Shown here: positions 12,701-24,900 of the stretch, in pieces
Numbering within the stretch: position 1 is the stretch's first letter
Layout: each line of letters begins with the position of its first letter
Source: Macrostomum hystrix
Taxonomy: Eukaryota > Platyhelminthes > Macrostomidae
DNA length: 64,000 bases
NCBI GenBank assembly: GCA_950097015.1
Contig: CATNEN010000003.1
Location: 14,489,001-14,553,000 of the forward strand
Direction: 5' to 3'
Translations under genes and position numbers: made by a program
The notes under the pieces: model-generated
Seen by the model: the letters and a program-made list of their open reading frames with translations, nothing else
Told to the model about the DNA's origin: nothing
Databases searched by the model: none

Positions 12701-15700
12701 TTCTTCAGGCACTTCATGATGACTTTTCTGTCTTCTTCAGGCACTTCATGATGACTTGTCTGTCTTCTTCAGGCACTTCATGATGACTTTTCTGTCTACT
12801 TCAGGCACTTCATGATGACTTTTCTGTCTACTTCAGGCACTTCATGATGACTTTTCTGTCTACTTCAGGCACTTCATGATGACTTTTCTGTCTACTTCAG
12901 GCACTTCATGATGACTTGTCTGTCTTCTTCAGGCACTTCATGATGACTTGTCTGTCTTCTTCAGGCACTTCATGATGACTTTTCTGTCTTCGTCAGGCAC
13001 TTCATGATGACTTTTCTGTCTTCTTCAGGCACTTCATGATGACTTTTCTGTCTTCTTCAGGCACTTCAGTATGACTTTTCTGTCTTCTTCCGGCACTTCA
13101 TGATGACTTTTCTGTCTTCTTCAGGCACTTCATGATGACTTTTCTGTCTTCTTCAGGCACTTCATGATGACTTTTCTGTCTTCTTCAGGCACTTCATGAT
13201 GACTTTTCTGTCTTCTTCAGGCACTTCAAGATGACTTTTCTGTCTTCTTCAGGCACTTCATGATGACTTTTCTGTCTTCTTCAGGCACTTCATGATGACT
13301 TTTCTGTCTTCTTCAGGCACTTCATGATGAATTGTCTGTCTTCTTTAGGCACTTCATGATGACTTTTCTGTCTTCTTCAGGCACTTCATGATGACTTTTC
13401 TGTCTTCTTCAGGCACTTCATGATGACTTGTCTGTCTTCTTCAGGCACTTCAAGATGACTTGTCTGTCTTCTTCAGGCACTTCATGATGACTTGTCTGTC
13501 TTCTTCAGGCACTTCATGATGACTTGTCTGTCTTCTTCAGGCACTTCATGATGACTTGTCTGTCTTCTTCAGGCACTTCATGATGACTTGTCTGTCTTCT
13601 TCAGGCACTTCATGATGAATTGTCTGTCTTCTTCAGGCACTTCATGATGACTTTTCTGTCTTCTTCAGGCACTTCATGATGACTTTTCTGTCTTCTTCAG
13701 GCACTTCATGATGAATTGTCTGTCTTCTTCAGGCACTTCAAGATGACTTGTCTGTCTTCTTCAGGCACTTCATGATGAATTTTCCGTCTTCTTCAGGCAC
13801 TTCATGATGACTTTTATGTCTTCTTCCGGCACTTCATGATGAATTTTCTGTCTTCTTCAGGCACTTCAAGATGACTTTTCTGTCTTCTTCTGGCACTTCA
13901 TGATGACTTATCTGTCTTCTTCAGGCACTTCATGATGACTTTTCTGTCTTCTTCAGGCACTTCATGATGACTTGTCTGTCTTCTTCAGGCACTTCATGAT
14001 GACTTTTCTGTCTTCTTCAGGCACTTCATGATGACTTGTCTGTCTTCTTCAGGCACTTCAAGATGACTTTTCTGTCTTCTTCAGGCACTTCATGATGACT
14101 TTTCTGTCTTCTTCAGGCACTTCATGATGACTTTTCTGTCTTCTTCAGGCACTTCATGATGAATTGTCTGTCTTCTTCAGGCACTTCATGATGACTTTTC
14201 TGTCTTCTTCAGGCACTTCATGATGACTTTTCTGTCTTCTTCAGGCACTTCATGATGAATTGTCTGTCTTCTTCAGGCACTTCAAGATGACTTGTCTGTC
14301 TTCTTCAGGCACTTCATGATGACTTGTCTGTCTTCTTCAGGCACTTCATGATGACTTGTCTGTCTTCTTCAGGCACTTCATGATGACTTGTCTGTCTTCT
14401 TCAGGCACTTCATGATGACTTGTCTGTCTTCTTCAGGCACTTCATGATGACTTGTCTGTCTTCTTCAGGCACTTCAAGATGACTTTTCTGTCTTCTTCAG
14501 GCACTTCATGATGACTTGTCTGTCTTCTTCAGGCACTTCAAGATGACTTTTCTGTCTTCTTCAGGCACTTCATGATGACTTTTCTGTCTTCTTCAGGCAC
14601 TTCAAGATGACTTTTCTGTCTTCTTCAGGCACTTCAAGATGACTTTTCTGTCTTCTTCAGGCACTTCAAGATGACTTTTCTGTCTTCTTCCGGCACTTCA
14701 AGATGACTTTTCTGTCTTCTTCCGGCACTTCATGATGACTTTTCTGTCTTCTTCAGGCACTTCATGATGACTTGTCTGTCTTCTTCCGGCACTTCATGAT
14801 GAATATATGGAATTTTAAGAGCTCCTATCAGAGGGTCCGTATTCTCGTTTTCGACTTATTTGTTTTAGTTGATAATGCGCTGGCTATTAAAAATTGAAAT
14901 TGATTGCCACCAGATACGGAAATCAGATCGGTCGATTCGCACACATTGGCAAGCAATCAGAAAACAGCGACAGCGGCCGCCAATACTAATTCTTTACCTG
15001 CGAATTCGCGAAAAAATTATCTGGCACCATCTAGGCCGAAGTTGGAGTCTTTTAATTTTCATGTTGACCTTCGGCCACATAGGACTGCTGCTAACGCTCC
15101 GCAAGGTTTGTTGACGCAATAGTTATTTTAAAAGAATCTTCTGAGATTCTCAAAACCACATTCTTAAATCGCTTATCTCTCTTCTATAATCTCTCCTTTA
15201 TTAAAAAATCTCTTCTTCATTCTCTAATCTCCCCCTCATTGTCTAATATCTCCCTCATTCTCTAATCTCTCCTTCATTCTCTAATCTCTCCCTCATTCTC
15301 TAATCTCTCCCTCATTATCTAATCTCTCCCTCATTCTCTAATCTCTCCCTCATTCTCTAATCTCTCCCTCATTCTCTAATATCTCCCTCATTCTCTAATC
15401 TCTCCCTCATTCTCTAATATCTCCCTCATTCTCTAATCTCCCCCTCATTCTTTAATCTCTCCCTCATTCTCTAATATCTCCCTCATTATCTAATCTCTCC
15501 CTCATTCTTTAATCTCTCCCTCATTCTCTAATCTCTCCCTCATTCTCTAATCTCTCCCTCATTCTCTAATATCTCCCTCATTCTCTAATATCTCCCTCAT
15601 TCTTAATCTCTCCCTCATTATCTAATCTCTCCCTCATTCTCTAATCTCTTATTCATTATCTAATCTCTCCCTCATTCTCTAATCTCTCATTCATTCTCTA

Positions 15701-17386
15701 ATCTCTCCCTCATCATCTAATCTCTCCCTCATTCTCTAATCTCTCCCTCATTCTCTAATCTCTCCCTCATTCTCTAATATCTCCTTCATTTTCTAATATC
15801 CCCCTCATTCTCTAATCTCTCATTCATTATCTAATCTCTCCCTCATTTTCTAATCTCTCCCTCATTCTCTAATCTCTCCCTCATTCTCTAATATCTCCCT
15901 CATTCTCTAATCTCCCCCTCATTCTCTAATCTCTCCTTCATTCTCTAATCTCTCCCTCATTCTCTAATCTCTCCCTCATTCTCTAATCTCTCCCTCATCA
16001 TCTAATCTCTCCCTCATTCTCTAATCTCTCCCTCATTCTTTAATCTCTCCCTCATTCTCTAATCTCTCCCTCATTCTCTAATCTCTCCCTCATTCTCTAA
16101 TCTCTCCTTCATTCTCTAATCTCTCCCTCATTCTCTAATATCTCCTTCATTCTCTAATATCTCCCTCATTCTCTAATATCTCCCTCATTCTCTAATCTCT
16201 CATTCATTATCTAATCTCTCCCTCATTCTCTAATCTCTTATTCATTATCTAATCTCTCCCTCATTCTCTAATCTCTCATTCATTATCTAATCTCTCCCTC
16301 ATTCTCTAATCTCGCCCTCATTCTCTAATATATCCCTCATTCTCTAATCTTTTCTTCATTCTCTAATCTCTCCTTCATTCTCTAATCTCTGCTTCATACT
16401 CTAATCTCTCCTTCATTATCTAATTCTCAAACCTCTATTTTATATCGTCAATTCTCTTTTTCAATCTCTATTATCTATTCACTCATCTAATTTATCCAAT
16501 CTCTAATTCTTATACTCCAGCCTCCAATCTCTGCGTTCTCAAAGATTCTCAATGCCCTTTAATAAAGCACGCCCTCGCCTCCTTACTTACCTTTCAGTCG
16601 ACCATTCACGGCTGCGTGTCACAAACAACAGCAGCAATGTCACTCTTATTGAAAAACGAAAAAATAAAGCCGACACAACTACTGGATCAAGTAGTTCCGA
16701 CGACAATAGTAAGAAAGCTTCAAGAAGAAGCAGCGGCAGAACAAAGACTGATGGTGAGCGATGTTTTTGATTGATGTCTTCAGAAATCATTGTATGATGT
16801 TGAAGGATATCTTCAGAAATCATTGTCTGATGTTGAATGATGTCTTCAGAAATCATTGTATGATGTTGAATGATGTCTTCAGAAATCATTGTATGATGTT
16901 GAAGGATGTCTTCAGAAATCATTGTATGATGTTGAAGGATGTCCTCAGAAATCATTGTATGATGTTGAAGGACGTCTTCAGAAATCATTGTATGATATTG
17001 AATGATGTCTTCAGAAATCCTGCTGGTTGTCGAATGCTGGCTTCAAAACCAGAAAGTCATGGCCTGATGTAGGAATAATTTTTATTTCAGACTCCGACGA
17101 ACGCCTGGAACAGTTAAGTCCTAAGCTATTAGTATTGCTACTGGACAAAATGGAGAGCCTATTATCGGAGCTAGATTCAAATCGACGACCCGTCCATGAG
17201 GACTTCGAAAGGATCGGCTGTGGCCCGTTGTGCTCCATGACGTCGGAGGCGTCCAGTCGCAACACGGAAGCGGCATCGAAAACTTCGTCAACAACTAGCA
17301 GAGCAGTGCAAATGCCTAGGTGCAATCTTTCATTGTCTGAACTCAAAACGGAGTACAATTGCGGAGGACATTTACGGAGGACGTAA
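9748..17386 (+). CDS. Gene B: proposed four-exon gene, unknown protein
   Basis: Not recognised. Proposed exons: 9748-10006, 14914-15105, 16568-16753 and 17091-17386 (stop TAA), about 310 residues. The first donor is a strong GGTAAGT, the third GGTGAGC, and the last acceptor TTTTTATTTCAG is strong. The acceptors at 14913 (CCACCAG) and 16567 (AATAAAG) are weak and are the least certain part. All three introns are phase 1, so the frame stays open across every junction. The protein is hydrophilic: a Gln/Lys-rich start, Ser/Asn-rich middle parts (GSSSSDDNSKKASRRSSGR), and a Leu-rich amphipathic helix in the last exon (LEQLSPKLLVLLLDKMESLL). No signal peptide or membrane segment is seen. Each intron is largely a different minisatellite. 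Exons 3-4 are the best-supported part. Exon 1 could belong to another transcript. Confidence 0.4.
10007..10425. other. Start of gene B intron 1, unique sequence
   Basis: Non-repetitive intron sequence between the donor and the 32-bp array. The motif ACTACGTTTCTTAGAAA at 10237-10254 recurs in the inverted repeat at 18.2/20.07 kb. Confidence 0.4.
10426..14802. repeat. Minisatellite array, 32-bp unit, in proposed intron 1 of gene B
   Basis: About 136 head-to-tail copies with a strict 32-bp period. Each unit contains TTTTCTGTCTTCTTCAG, then GCACTTCATGATGAC. On the sense strand of gene B this imitates a 3' splice site (pyrimidine tract plus CAG). Marker variants (CTTCGTCAGG at 11391, 12351, 12991; TTCAGTATGAC at 11466, 12426, 13066) recur at 960 and 640 bp, exactly 30 and 20 units, showing block duplications within the array. 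Confidence 0.95.
15165..16430. repeat. Minisatellite array, 19-bp unit, in proposed intron 2 of gene B
   Basis: About 65 copies of TCTCTAATCTCTCCCTCAT, mostly 19 bp apart. The plus (sense) strand is nearly pure pyrimidine apart from AAT and CAT, practically free of AG dinucleotides, and carries a branch-site-like TCTAAT in each unit. Confidence 0.95.
16769..17025. repeat. Minisatellite array, 33-bp unit, in proposed intron 3 of gene B
   Basis: Seven to eight copies of a 33-bp unit containing GATGTCTTCAGAAATCATTG. The unit is a multiple of three and opens reading frames on both strands, which I treat as artefacts because a strong donor (16754) and acceptor (17090) bracket the array. Confidence 0.9.
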
Positions 17387-18164
17387 ACCGGAATTTAGGA
17401 CGAATCGGCGATTCTAACAAAGACTTCCTTGGAAAGAATTTTTGCGCAATTTTACGTGTATTTTAGCAATGGTTTTAAAATTTTATTTATGTGTACTATT
17501 CATTCATACTAGCTGAAAACATGAAACAAGCATGAAAGAGTTCTAAAGAACATTATTTTTATAGCTATTAAATTTATGCGAAGCTTGTGACATTCAACTA
17601 TGTGCATTGGTTTGAAATGAAGGCTTTATTGAAACAAACAAAGCTTAATACTCTACGCTTATCCGACTTTTAAGCAGAAAAAAAATTTTTTTTATTTTCG
17701 GAGTCAAGTTAAAGTCGGAAAACGCTAATAGGAGGTGGGCCGTTGGGAGTGCGCTGATTGGCGTGCCGATAATCATTTTTTCGCGCGATAAGGAAAGGCA
17801 GTCGAAAAATGGCGTGCTTCTTACTCTACTAACAGTAGAAATGCAAGAAAATGAAGGCAGGAAAGCACGAAACTAAAAGCTATTGAATTTGTAGTTTCAA
17901 AGGAAAAAGCTTACTTCAAAACGGACTGAAGAAGTAATCGATGGAGTGACAACAAATTTTTCGGAAATCTGGAATTAAAGCCACTTGATTTCTATAGACT
18001 GGAATCGCATAAACGATTTTTCTAGTGACACAATTTTCAATCCGATTTCAGAGTGAAAAGAATCGATCAGCAATTTTTGTGGCTGGAATCGGAGCAATGG
18101 ATGCTTCTATTGACAAGAATCGAAGCAGACTGGAATCGAAGCAATCCATTTCTAGTACTATAGA
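17387..18164. other. Downstream of gene B, no gene seen
   Basis: AT-rich sequence with poly(A)/poly(T) runs. No coding potential, tRNA or repeat recognised. Gene B has no close AATAAA after its stop. Confidence 0.4.
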
Positions 18165-18305
18165 ATCAAGGACCATTAGGAGTAGAAGGACTGGAAACTA
18201 CATTTCTTAGAAAAAATGAAGGTTGGCTTTCGCGAAAAAATACACTACGGAGATAGAAAATTTTCACCTTTTCAGATTTAAATGGTGACAACTTTTGACT
18301 GAAAA
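18165..18305 (+). repeat. Left arm of a 140-bp diverged inverted repeat
   Basis: Matches the reverse complement of about 19945-20105 over roughly 140 bp with scattered mismatches. The best block is AGGAGTAGAAGGAC..AAACTAC.TTTCTTAGAAA...TACACTACG. The 1.64-kb loop contains the duplicated last exon of gene C. Confidence 0.6.
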
Positions 18306-19088
18306 TAAATAGCGTTAAGAGACTGTGGTAGCGAGAGAAGCGGAATAGATAAGCAATGAGACCCTCGGGATCGTGTCGTCCTCCGACACGACACGTCCTC
18401 CGAAAGCATCCTCCGTCCGCACGGAAAGCATTTATAGCGCGCTCACAGTGAAAAGCAAAATCTGGTCCGGGGAAATTGGATATAAAAATTTTACTTAAAC
18501 TGGCCTAATCCGCGCCCTACTCTTCCAGAGAGGCTCCGGTTGTCTCTGCTTTCAGCACTGCTCCGACAGATCCTATCTGTTGGCACTCCTTCTGCCTGAC
18601 GGCGGAGTCTCCGAAGAGAGCACGTACTGACTTCGACAACAAGCGCCTATCTAGACCACCCTTGTCAGCGGCGCACTCTCAAGACGCGTAGCGCCGAAAG
18701 CTACCTAACTGAACAAGCGGAGCGTGGTCGGACGGGGCGAGACAAAACAAAGTGGACTTGCTTGCAGGTGCTTCTCACAGTGTAAGGCGAGTTGCGGAGA
18801 ACGATAAAAGCACGCTTCCTGTTCCTTTATAGAGTCATGTTAACCCCAAATTAGATCGATCAGCGAGGTGGATGCCTGGCTGTAGCTTGAGCCAAGGCGA
18901 CAAATCACAGTAGACTCGCGACTGCCGTTCTGAGCCCCGGGGTGGCTTCTTGCTGAGGGTCGACAGGTAGTGAGGCCGGGTCGTTTGCTGATTGGCCGGG
19001 ACTGTAGCCCAGGGATAGCGCTCGCGGGGTGGTGGGCGTCGGCTCCCCGGCTTGGCGTGGGTGACTTTTAGCTAAAAAAACACGCGTC
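18306..19088. other. GC-richer spacer, no gene seen
   Basis: Higher GC than its neighbours, with a small repeat of GACACG(A)CACGTCCTCCG near 18375-18410. No open frame I can support and no recognisable RNA gene. Confidence 0.35.
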
Positions 19089-19396
19089 TTAAAATACAAA
19101 ATAGGCACTGAATAATAACACCGGGAGAAATAAGGACAAACAAGCTGACACTACACTCTGAATTCCTGTCCCAAAAGTTTTCAAGGCTCTCTCGTATTGA
19201 CGCATGCTGCTTGCAGTCCAACTATGTTCAGACGGGTGAGACTTATTCACGTGGCTCTCTGCCTGGTCTAGGACATACTTCTGGTGCTGCAAGGCCTGCT
19301 GAAGTCGACCAATTTCTGGCACAATCTGATCCGATGTTGGGCCGTGGTGAATGAACTGCCACATTACTGTTGGCCGATTGACTACAGGAAGATTGT
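19089..19396 (-). CDS. Duplicated, possible alternative last exon of gene C
   Basis: A paralogous copy of gene C exon 4 (22939-23159). The acceptor (ATTGACAG) has the same position and phase 1, so splicing from exon 3 (donor at 23682) keeps the frame. The first 60 or so residues are nearly identical to exon 4 (NLPVVNRPTVMWQFIHHG...). After SMRQYERALKTF the copy diverges, has no donor, and runs to a stop. It ends in a hydrophobic stretch, SLFLPVLLFSAYFVF, with no charged tail. That ending resembles a GPI-attachment signal or a tail anchor. It lies 3' of the normal last exon, so it could serve as an alternative terminal exon. It may also be a dead duplicate; the intact frame argues mildly for use. 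Confidence 0.45.
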
Positions 19397-19740
19397 CTGT
19401 CAATAGAAGAAGGACGTGTGTCCCTTTTTTATTTTTTCTGTCTGATAGATTAAACGCTTTTCTAGTCTCCCATGTCAGCTTAGACTCTTACTCAGATCAT
19501 TATCGAATTCACTCACATCTACTCAGAAATTACTCAGAAACTTCTCAAATCCCACTCAAATCCACTCAAATCCTACTCAGAATCAGGGACGACAAAAACA
19601 CTCTTGTTTTAGTGTGTTTTACAGTGTTTTAGTAGTCCCTGCTCAGAATATACTCAGATCCAACTCAGATCCTATTCTGCAGATTCTACTCAGATCCAAC
19701 TGAAATCCACTCAGATCCTGCTCGGCCTAATTACCTCACT
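19397..19740. repeat. Duplicated gene C intron segment with Gln-Ile-His-type repeat
   Basis: Copy of the intron at 23160-23690, including the start of its ACTCAGATCC repeat and the sequence up to just before the donor. It carries its own insertion (ACAGTGTTTTAG area, 19580-19640). Together with the exon at 19089-19396 it defines a segmental duplication of about 0.55 kb. Confidence 0.75.
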
Positions 19741-21936
19741 GATTAATATATTATTTATTAATACCTCATTGCAAGTGGAACACAAGTATAATGTCAACCT
19801 AATTTTACTATTCTGTAGTGTATTAATTTTCAGAATTATATGACGGGCTATTTAGTAAAAAACCGTATGACGATCAAGTTGTAATGTTCAATACTTTATA
19901 ACATTCGGTAGAGCAACATGTTAGGCAACTTATATCAAAAGAACAGCTTTGTATCCTCTTTTAATCAAAAGCTTTCATTATTTAAGTCTGAAAAATGACA
20001 GTTTTCTTTCTGTGTACGTAGTGTATTTTTGCGAAACCAGCCTTCAAACTTTTTTTTCTAAGAAACGTAGTTTTCTGTCCTTCTACTCCTATATTGATCC
20101 TTGTGTTGAATATTCGTGGTAAAAAAGAAGTCAAAAGCGACGCAATTATATGAAATTCTAGATGCATTAATCCTGTGTGAAATACAGCCATACATACAGT
20201 TTATTTCATTATGCTTATGTATAATGTGCGTTTTTTAATAGTGCAACTGATCGAATCGCACACAAAGCCTGCAAATAGTCAGTAGTCGGTTTACTACACA
20301 AATAAAATAGGATATCGTTTCTAAGAAAAAGCTGCTGCTGCTGCTGTTGCTGTTGCTGCTGCTGACTGACTGATGAATTAGACTGGATGCTTACTACATG
20401 GAACTGTAAAATGTGCACTTTTTCAATAGTCTGTCAACAAAAGTTTTATAATACATGTCAAAACTATAAGGTATTTAATAAGCTCCTGTACTGACACGCA
20501 TATTACACACAAGGACTTTAACGAGAACTGCGAAATCTGTCTCGAACGCAAGCAATTTATTCCGATCATTGATAACAATTACACCGAGCTGCTTCGGGAA
20601 AGCGAGATTTCGGGAATGTGAAAGCACTCTACATTAAATGAATACAGTACCGATCAATCATATTTTATGTTACTGTAGATTTAAAAGCTCCTTTGTTTAA
20701 TCTCTATCATACTTATAACAACATTTATAGTTATAAAATAGTTATAGTTTTTATAACTAAATTTTTTATTATAGATATAGTTATAGTTATTAAAGTTTAT
20801 AGTTATTAATTTTTATCCTTATAAAAAAATTATAGTCGTTGCTATTTTAAAACACGGAAAAATACCGAACGAAACAAAAAACATAGAAACAAAATCAATA
20901 AAGCGACAACAAATAGTCGAAAAGCATAGAAGTCTTCGTAAAAGCTAGTGGAAAAAGTGAATATTTAGATTTTTTATCAGATTTTCTCGAAACAAAATTA
21001 GCAACTCGTATTACGCAAAAGCAGCTCTCGTTTTGACGGCCCCAAATAAGAATGGATTGAAATTTTCACAATAAAGTGACGAGGTAGCCTTTCAGGTTTT
21101 AAAAAAAAGAAAAGAAAAAATTAAAATTATTTTACGGCAAACAAAACACATCCAATATAAGCACACACAGAAGCTGGTTGGTGCGTGATTCGGTCGCATG
21201 TGGACATGCAAGCGGCGATTAAAAAAACATGAAATGAAAGAAATGAAATTTTCGCCAGAGTAAAATGCAAAATGCGAGGAAGCAACACCAAGAAAACAAT
21301 GCGAGTGTGGAAAAAATAGTAATGATTATGTAAAAAATTACACTTTCTATAGATTTGTGAAGCATTTGCTCTCGAAGGAGATTTTAAATTTTCTGTTTTT
21401 TTTCTGCAAAGATTTGTTTTAATGGATTCGAATCCTTAAAGTTCTTAACGCTTACTTCTGATTTTCAGGCAATTAAATATTAAAATAATGATTAAGCAAA
21501 GCGATTAGTAAATTTTTAGGCAAATTAACCAAGCAGGCAAAAAATTAAACATGTATTCAGTGTAGCGCAAGTGCAGGCGATTAAACGATTTTTTATTGCA
21601 ACGCCATGTTTCCAGCTTTCACGCAGTTTTTTCGTTGATTTTTAATCAACTTTGCATTCACCGGAATTTTGTTTGTTTTAAACGAAAAAAATAAAAATCA
21701 GAGGTATAAATCATTGAATGGAACTGCAAGTTTCAATAAGCTTGCTGCCTTGAACTTCTACTTCTAAGACTTAATAAATTCTTATTTAGCTAGCTAAGCT
21801 GTACAGGCAAAGTCACACGCAATTCTTCTAGCTATTGCAGTGTAAAACTCTAATTATTAATAAAATTGACCTATTCACTACCTGGAAAAGAGTCTAGATT
21901 CTTAGTTCTTAGTCTTCTAAATTCATCTCTCTAAAT
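19741..21936. other. AT-rich stretch without a gene
   Basis: Contains the right arm of the inverted repeat (about 19945-20105), a (CTG)n-like microsatellite at 20330-20363 and a TATAGTTAT-rich low-complexity block at 20710-20830. The minus-strand reading of the microsatellite gives a poly-Gln run, which I do not take as coding. It would be intron sequence if the exon at 19089-19396 is used. Confidence 0.4.
19945..20105 (-). repeat. Right arm of the diverged inverted repeat
   Basis: Reverse-complement partner of 18165-18305. A shorter related motif (TTTCTAAGAAA) occurs again at 20310-20321, and a plus-strand one at 10237-10254. Confidence 0.6.
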
Positions 21937-24900
21937 TCATCCCATTGCAAATAACCGAGGAATGGATATAAAGCCGTCTAGTTTAAAGCCGAATAATGAA
22001 TATGGCTTCCGGTGGTTGCTGGGCCGATTAACCCAACCGACAGGTGCCGCGTACAGGTAAGCTGCCACAAAGTGCATCGGATACGGATCGCTGAGCGCTG
22101 GCAGATCAACAGAAAATTTCGGATTCCAACTGCTATCTTGCTGGCTGAAGTCATACAGCAGCTCAAGATGGCTTACTATTTCTGACAGTTTCTTTTGGCG
22201 CAGAAATTTTCGAAATAAATTCCAAAGTCGACGTCGACGCCTCGGCGCTTTAGCGAACCGACGCGTCTTTGGCGCTGTTTGTTGAAGCTGCTGTATTGGT
22301 CGCATCGCTGGCACTCTGGTGTCTGTCCTGGCTAGGTTGAAGCCCTGGTTCTCGTTGGTCGGCAGTTCGGTCATGGACAAGGTGGCTAGCAGGCGTGCCT
22401 CAACCATCTTGCTGACGGCTCGGAAGATTCGATTCGCTCGACGTTTTGCTTTTTGCACTCTTCGCAAAATTTGCACAAAGCGTAGAAGCCACTGGTTCAG
22501 CTGAGTGCTGAAGCCCACAGACAGTTTGACGGTGAATATTCGACAGCGGAATTTGTTCATCTTGGGCGAGTAGACCGCGGCGAAGCCGAACGTCGCTGTT
22601 GAACCGACGACGACGTTGAAATTGACTGGCGAAACGGACTCCACGAAAAATTTGATGGCTTGATTGACATCTGCGTGTGTTTTTTTCGTCAACAGATGCG
22701 ACTGTAAGAGCTGACGGTGACACTTGATTGACAGGGCCAGTAATTGTTTCGTTGAACCAGCAAACGCTGTGTGACTCAGAACTTGCTTGCAAACTTGTAG
22801 TATCGCCTGCTTGTTCATTCTCTGGAATTAATTGAACTCCTTCTGGTAATAATAATCGTAAAATTTGCAGCAGGGCCGCGAAGGCCTGCAGCCTCTGATC
22901 TCGACCAAAGTCCCAATCAAAGCTCTGGATAGGCTCACAGTTTTCTTGGCTTCCTCGTATCGACGCATGCTGCTCGGACTCCAAATGTGTTCAGACGGGT
23001 GAGACTTATTCACGTGGCTCTCTGCCTGGTCTAGGACATACTTCTGGTGCTGCAAGGCCTGCTGAAGTCGACCAATTTCTGGCACAATCTGATCCGATGT
23101 TGGGCCGTGGTGAATGAACTGCCACATTACTGTTGGCCGATTGACTACAGGAAGATTCTCTGTCAATAGAAGAAGGACGTGTGTCCCCTTTTATTTTTTC
23201 TGTCTGATAGATTAAACGCTTTTCTAGTCTCTCATGTCAGCTTAGACTCTTACTCAGATCATTATCGAATTCACTCACATCTACTCAGAAATTACTCAGA
23301 AACTTCTCAAATCCCACTCAAATCCACTCAAATCCTACTCAAATCCACTCTGATCCACTCAGATCCTACTCAAATCCACTCAGATCCTACTCAAATCTAC
23401 TCAGATCCTACTCAAATCCACTCAGATCCTACTCAGATCCACTCAGATCCTAATCAAATCCACTCAGATCCTACTCAGATCCACTCAGATCCTACTCAAA
23501 TCCACTCAGATCCTACTCAGATCCACTCAGATCCTAATCAAATCCACTCAGATCCTACTCAGATCCACTCAGATCCACTCAGATCCTACTCAGATCCACT
23601 CAGATCCACTCAGATCCACTCAGATCCTGCTCAGATCCTACTCAAATCCACCCAGATCCACTAAGATCCTGCTCAGCCTTACCCCACTGCATGACATCCG
23701 AATACGAGTGCGCCGACTTGGACGACACCAACCGCCGCTGTGACATCAGGCGCACTCGAAAAGTGTCGTGTCGGCAGGCTTCGGCGTCGCCAGCCAAGCA
23801 GCTGTGCTGTGCGCCCTGTCCGCAGACCACTCCGCCGTAGGCCCACACATCGTCTCCAGCTGAGCAGTTCATTCCAATTGCCAGGGCTGACATTGACAAA
23901 GACTGGCCGCTGTAGGGCGTCAGTTCGGCGTGGATCAACGGCGCCAGAAGGTCGAGTCGATTTGGCCGGATCAATAGCGACGTGTTAGGCGGCAATTGCA
24001 AGGTGAATTCGGCCACGAAGGAGCCAGGCGACGAGCTGACCGGAGTTAGAGCGATCTCGCCTTCTCTGGAGAAATGATGCTCACATGTGAGCAACTCCTG
24101 CTTTCGGCCACTCTGATGATCTTTGCGATAGTACACCAGCGTCTCCCACGCTGTGGCGTCTGCCTGACCGCCTGCTAGGACAGGGACGGGATCTGAGAGA
24201 ATTGGGGTCTGGAAATACTGGGATCTGGAACGATTGGGATCTGGAACGTTTAGGATCTGGAAAGATTGGGATCTGGAAAGATTGGGATCTGGAAATATTG
24301 AGATCTGGAAATATTGGGATCTGGAAATATTGGGATCTGGAAATATTGGGATCTGGAACGATTGGGATCTGGAACGTTTAGGATCTGGAAATATTGGGAT
24401 CTGGAACGATTGGGATCTGGAAATATTGGGATCTGGAAAGATTGGGATCTGGAAATATTGGGATCTGGAAATATTGGGATCTGGAAATATTGGGATCTGG
24501 AACGATTGGGATCTGGAAAGATTGGGGTCTGGGATTTAGTAGTAATATTGGGATCTGGGATTGGTCACTGGGTTTCTTGGATACTCAGCATTTTTTAGTT
24601 AATCCCAATCTCAATCAACTCACTCTCCCCCTCCCGCAGGATGAATGCGTTGACATAGAATTTGTCCGGATCAGTCTTGAGTATAGTGGAGATATCCACA
24701 GCCGGATAGGTAGTCCACAAACTCGAATAGTTGGTGCAGGTGAAGGCAAATGTTCCTGGCGGCAGTGTGGCTGTTGGATCAATTCCATCGAATAGTTTGG
24801 ACCGCTCGTATGGCAGTCCTCCGCCTTTACCGACACTGATCTGAGCGCCGCAATACTCATGCAAAGGCCGAATCGTGTTAGCAACTACGCAGATAGTGTA

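Noticed and set aside
10426-14802. CRISPR-like array (32-bp direct repeats)
   Set aside because: No unique spacers: the repeats are contiguous, and the surrounding genes and introns are eukaryotic.
20215-20418. Poly-glutamine open frame on the minus strand
   Set aside because: It is a CTG/TTG microsatellite in AT-rich sequence without start, splice or homology support.
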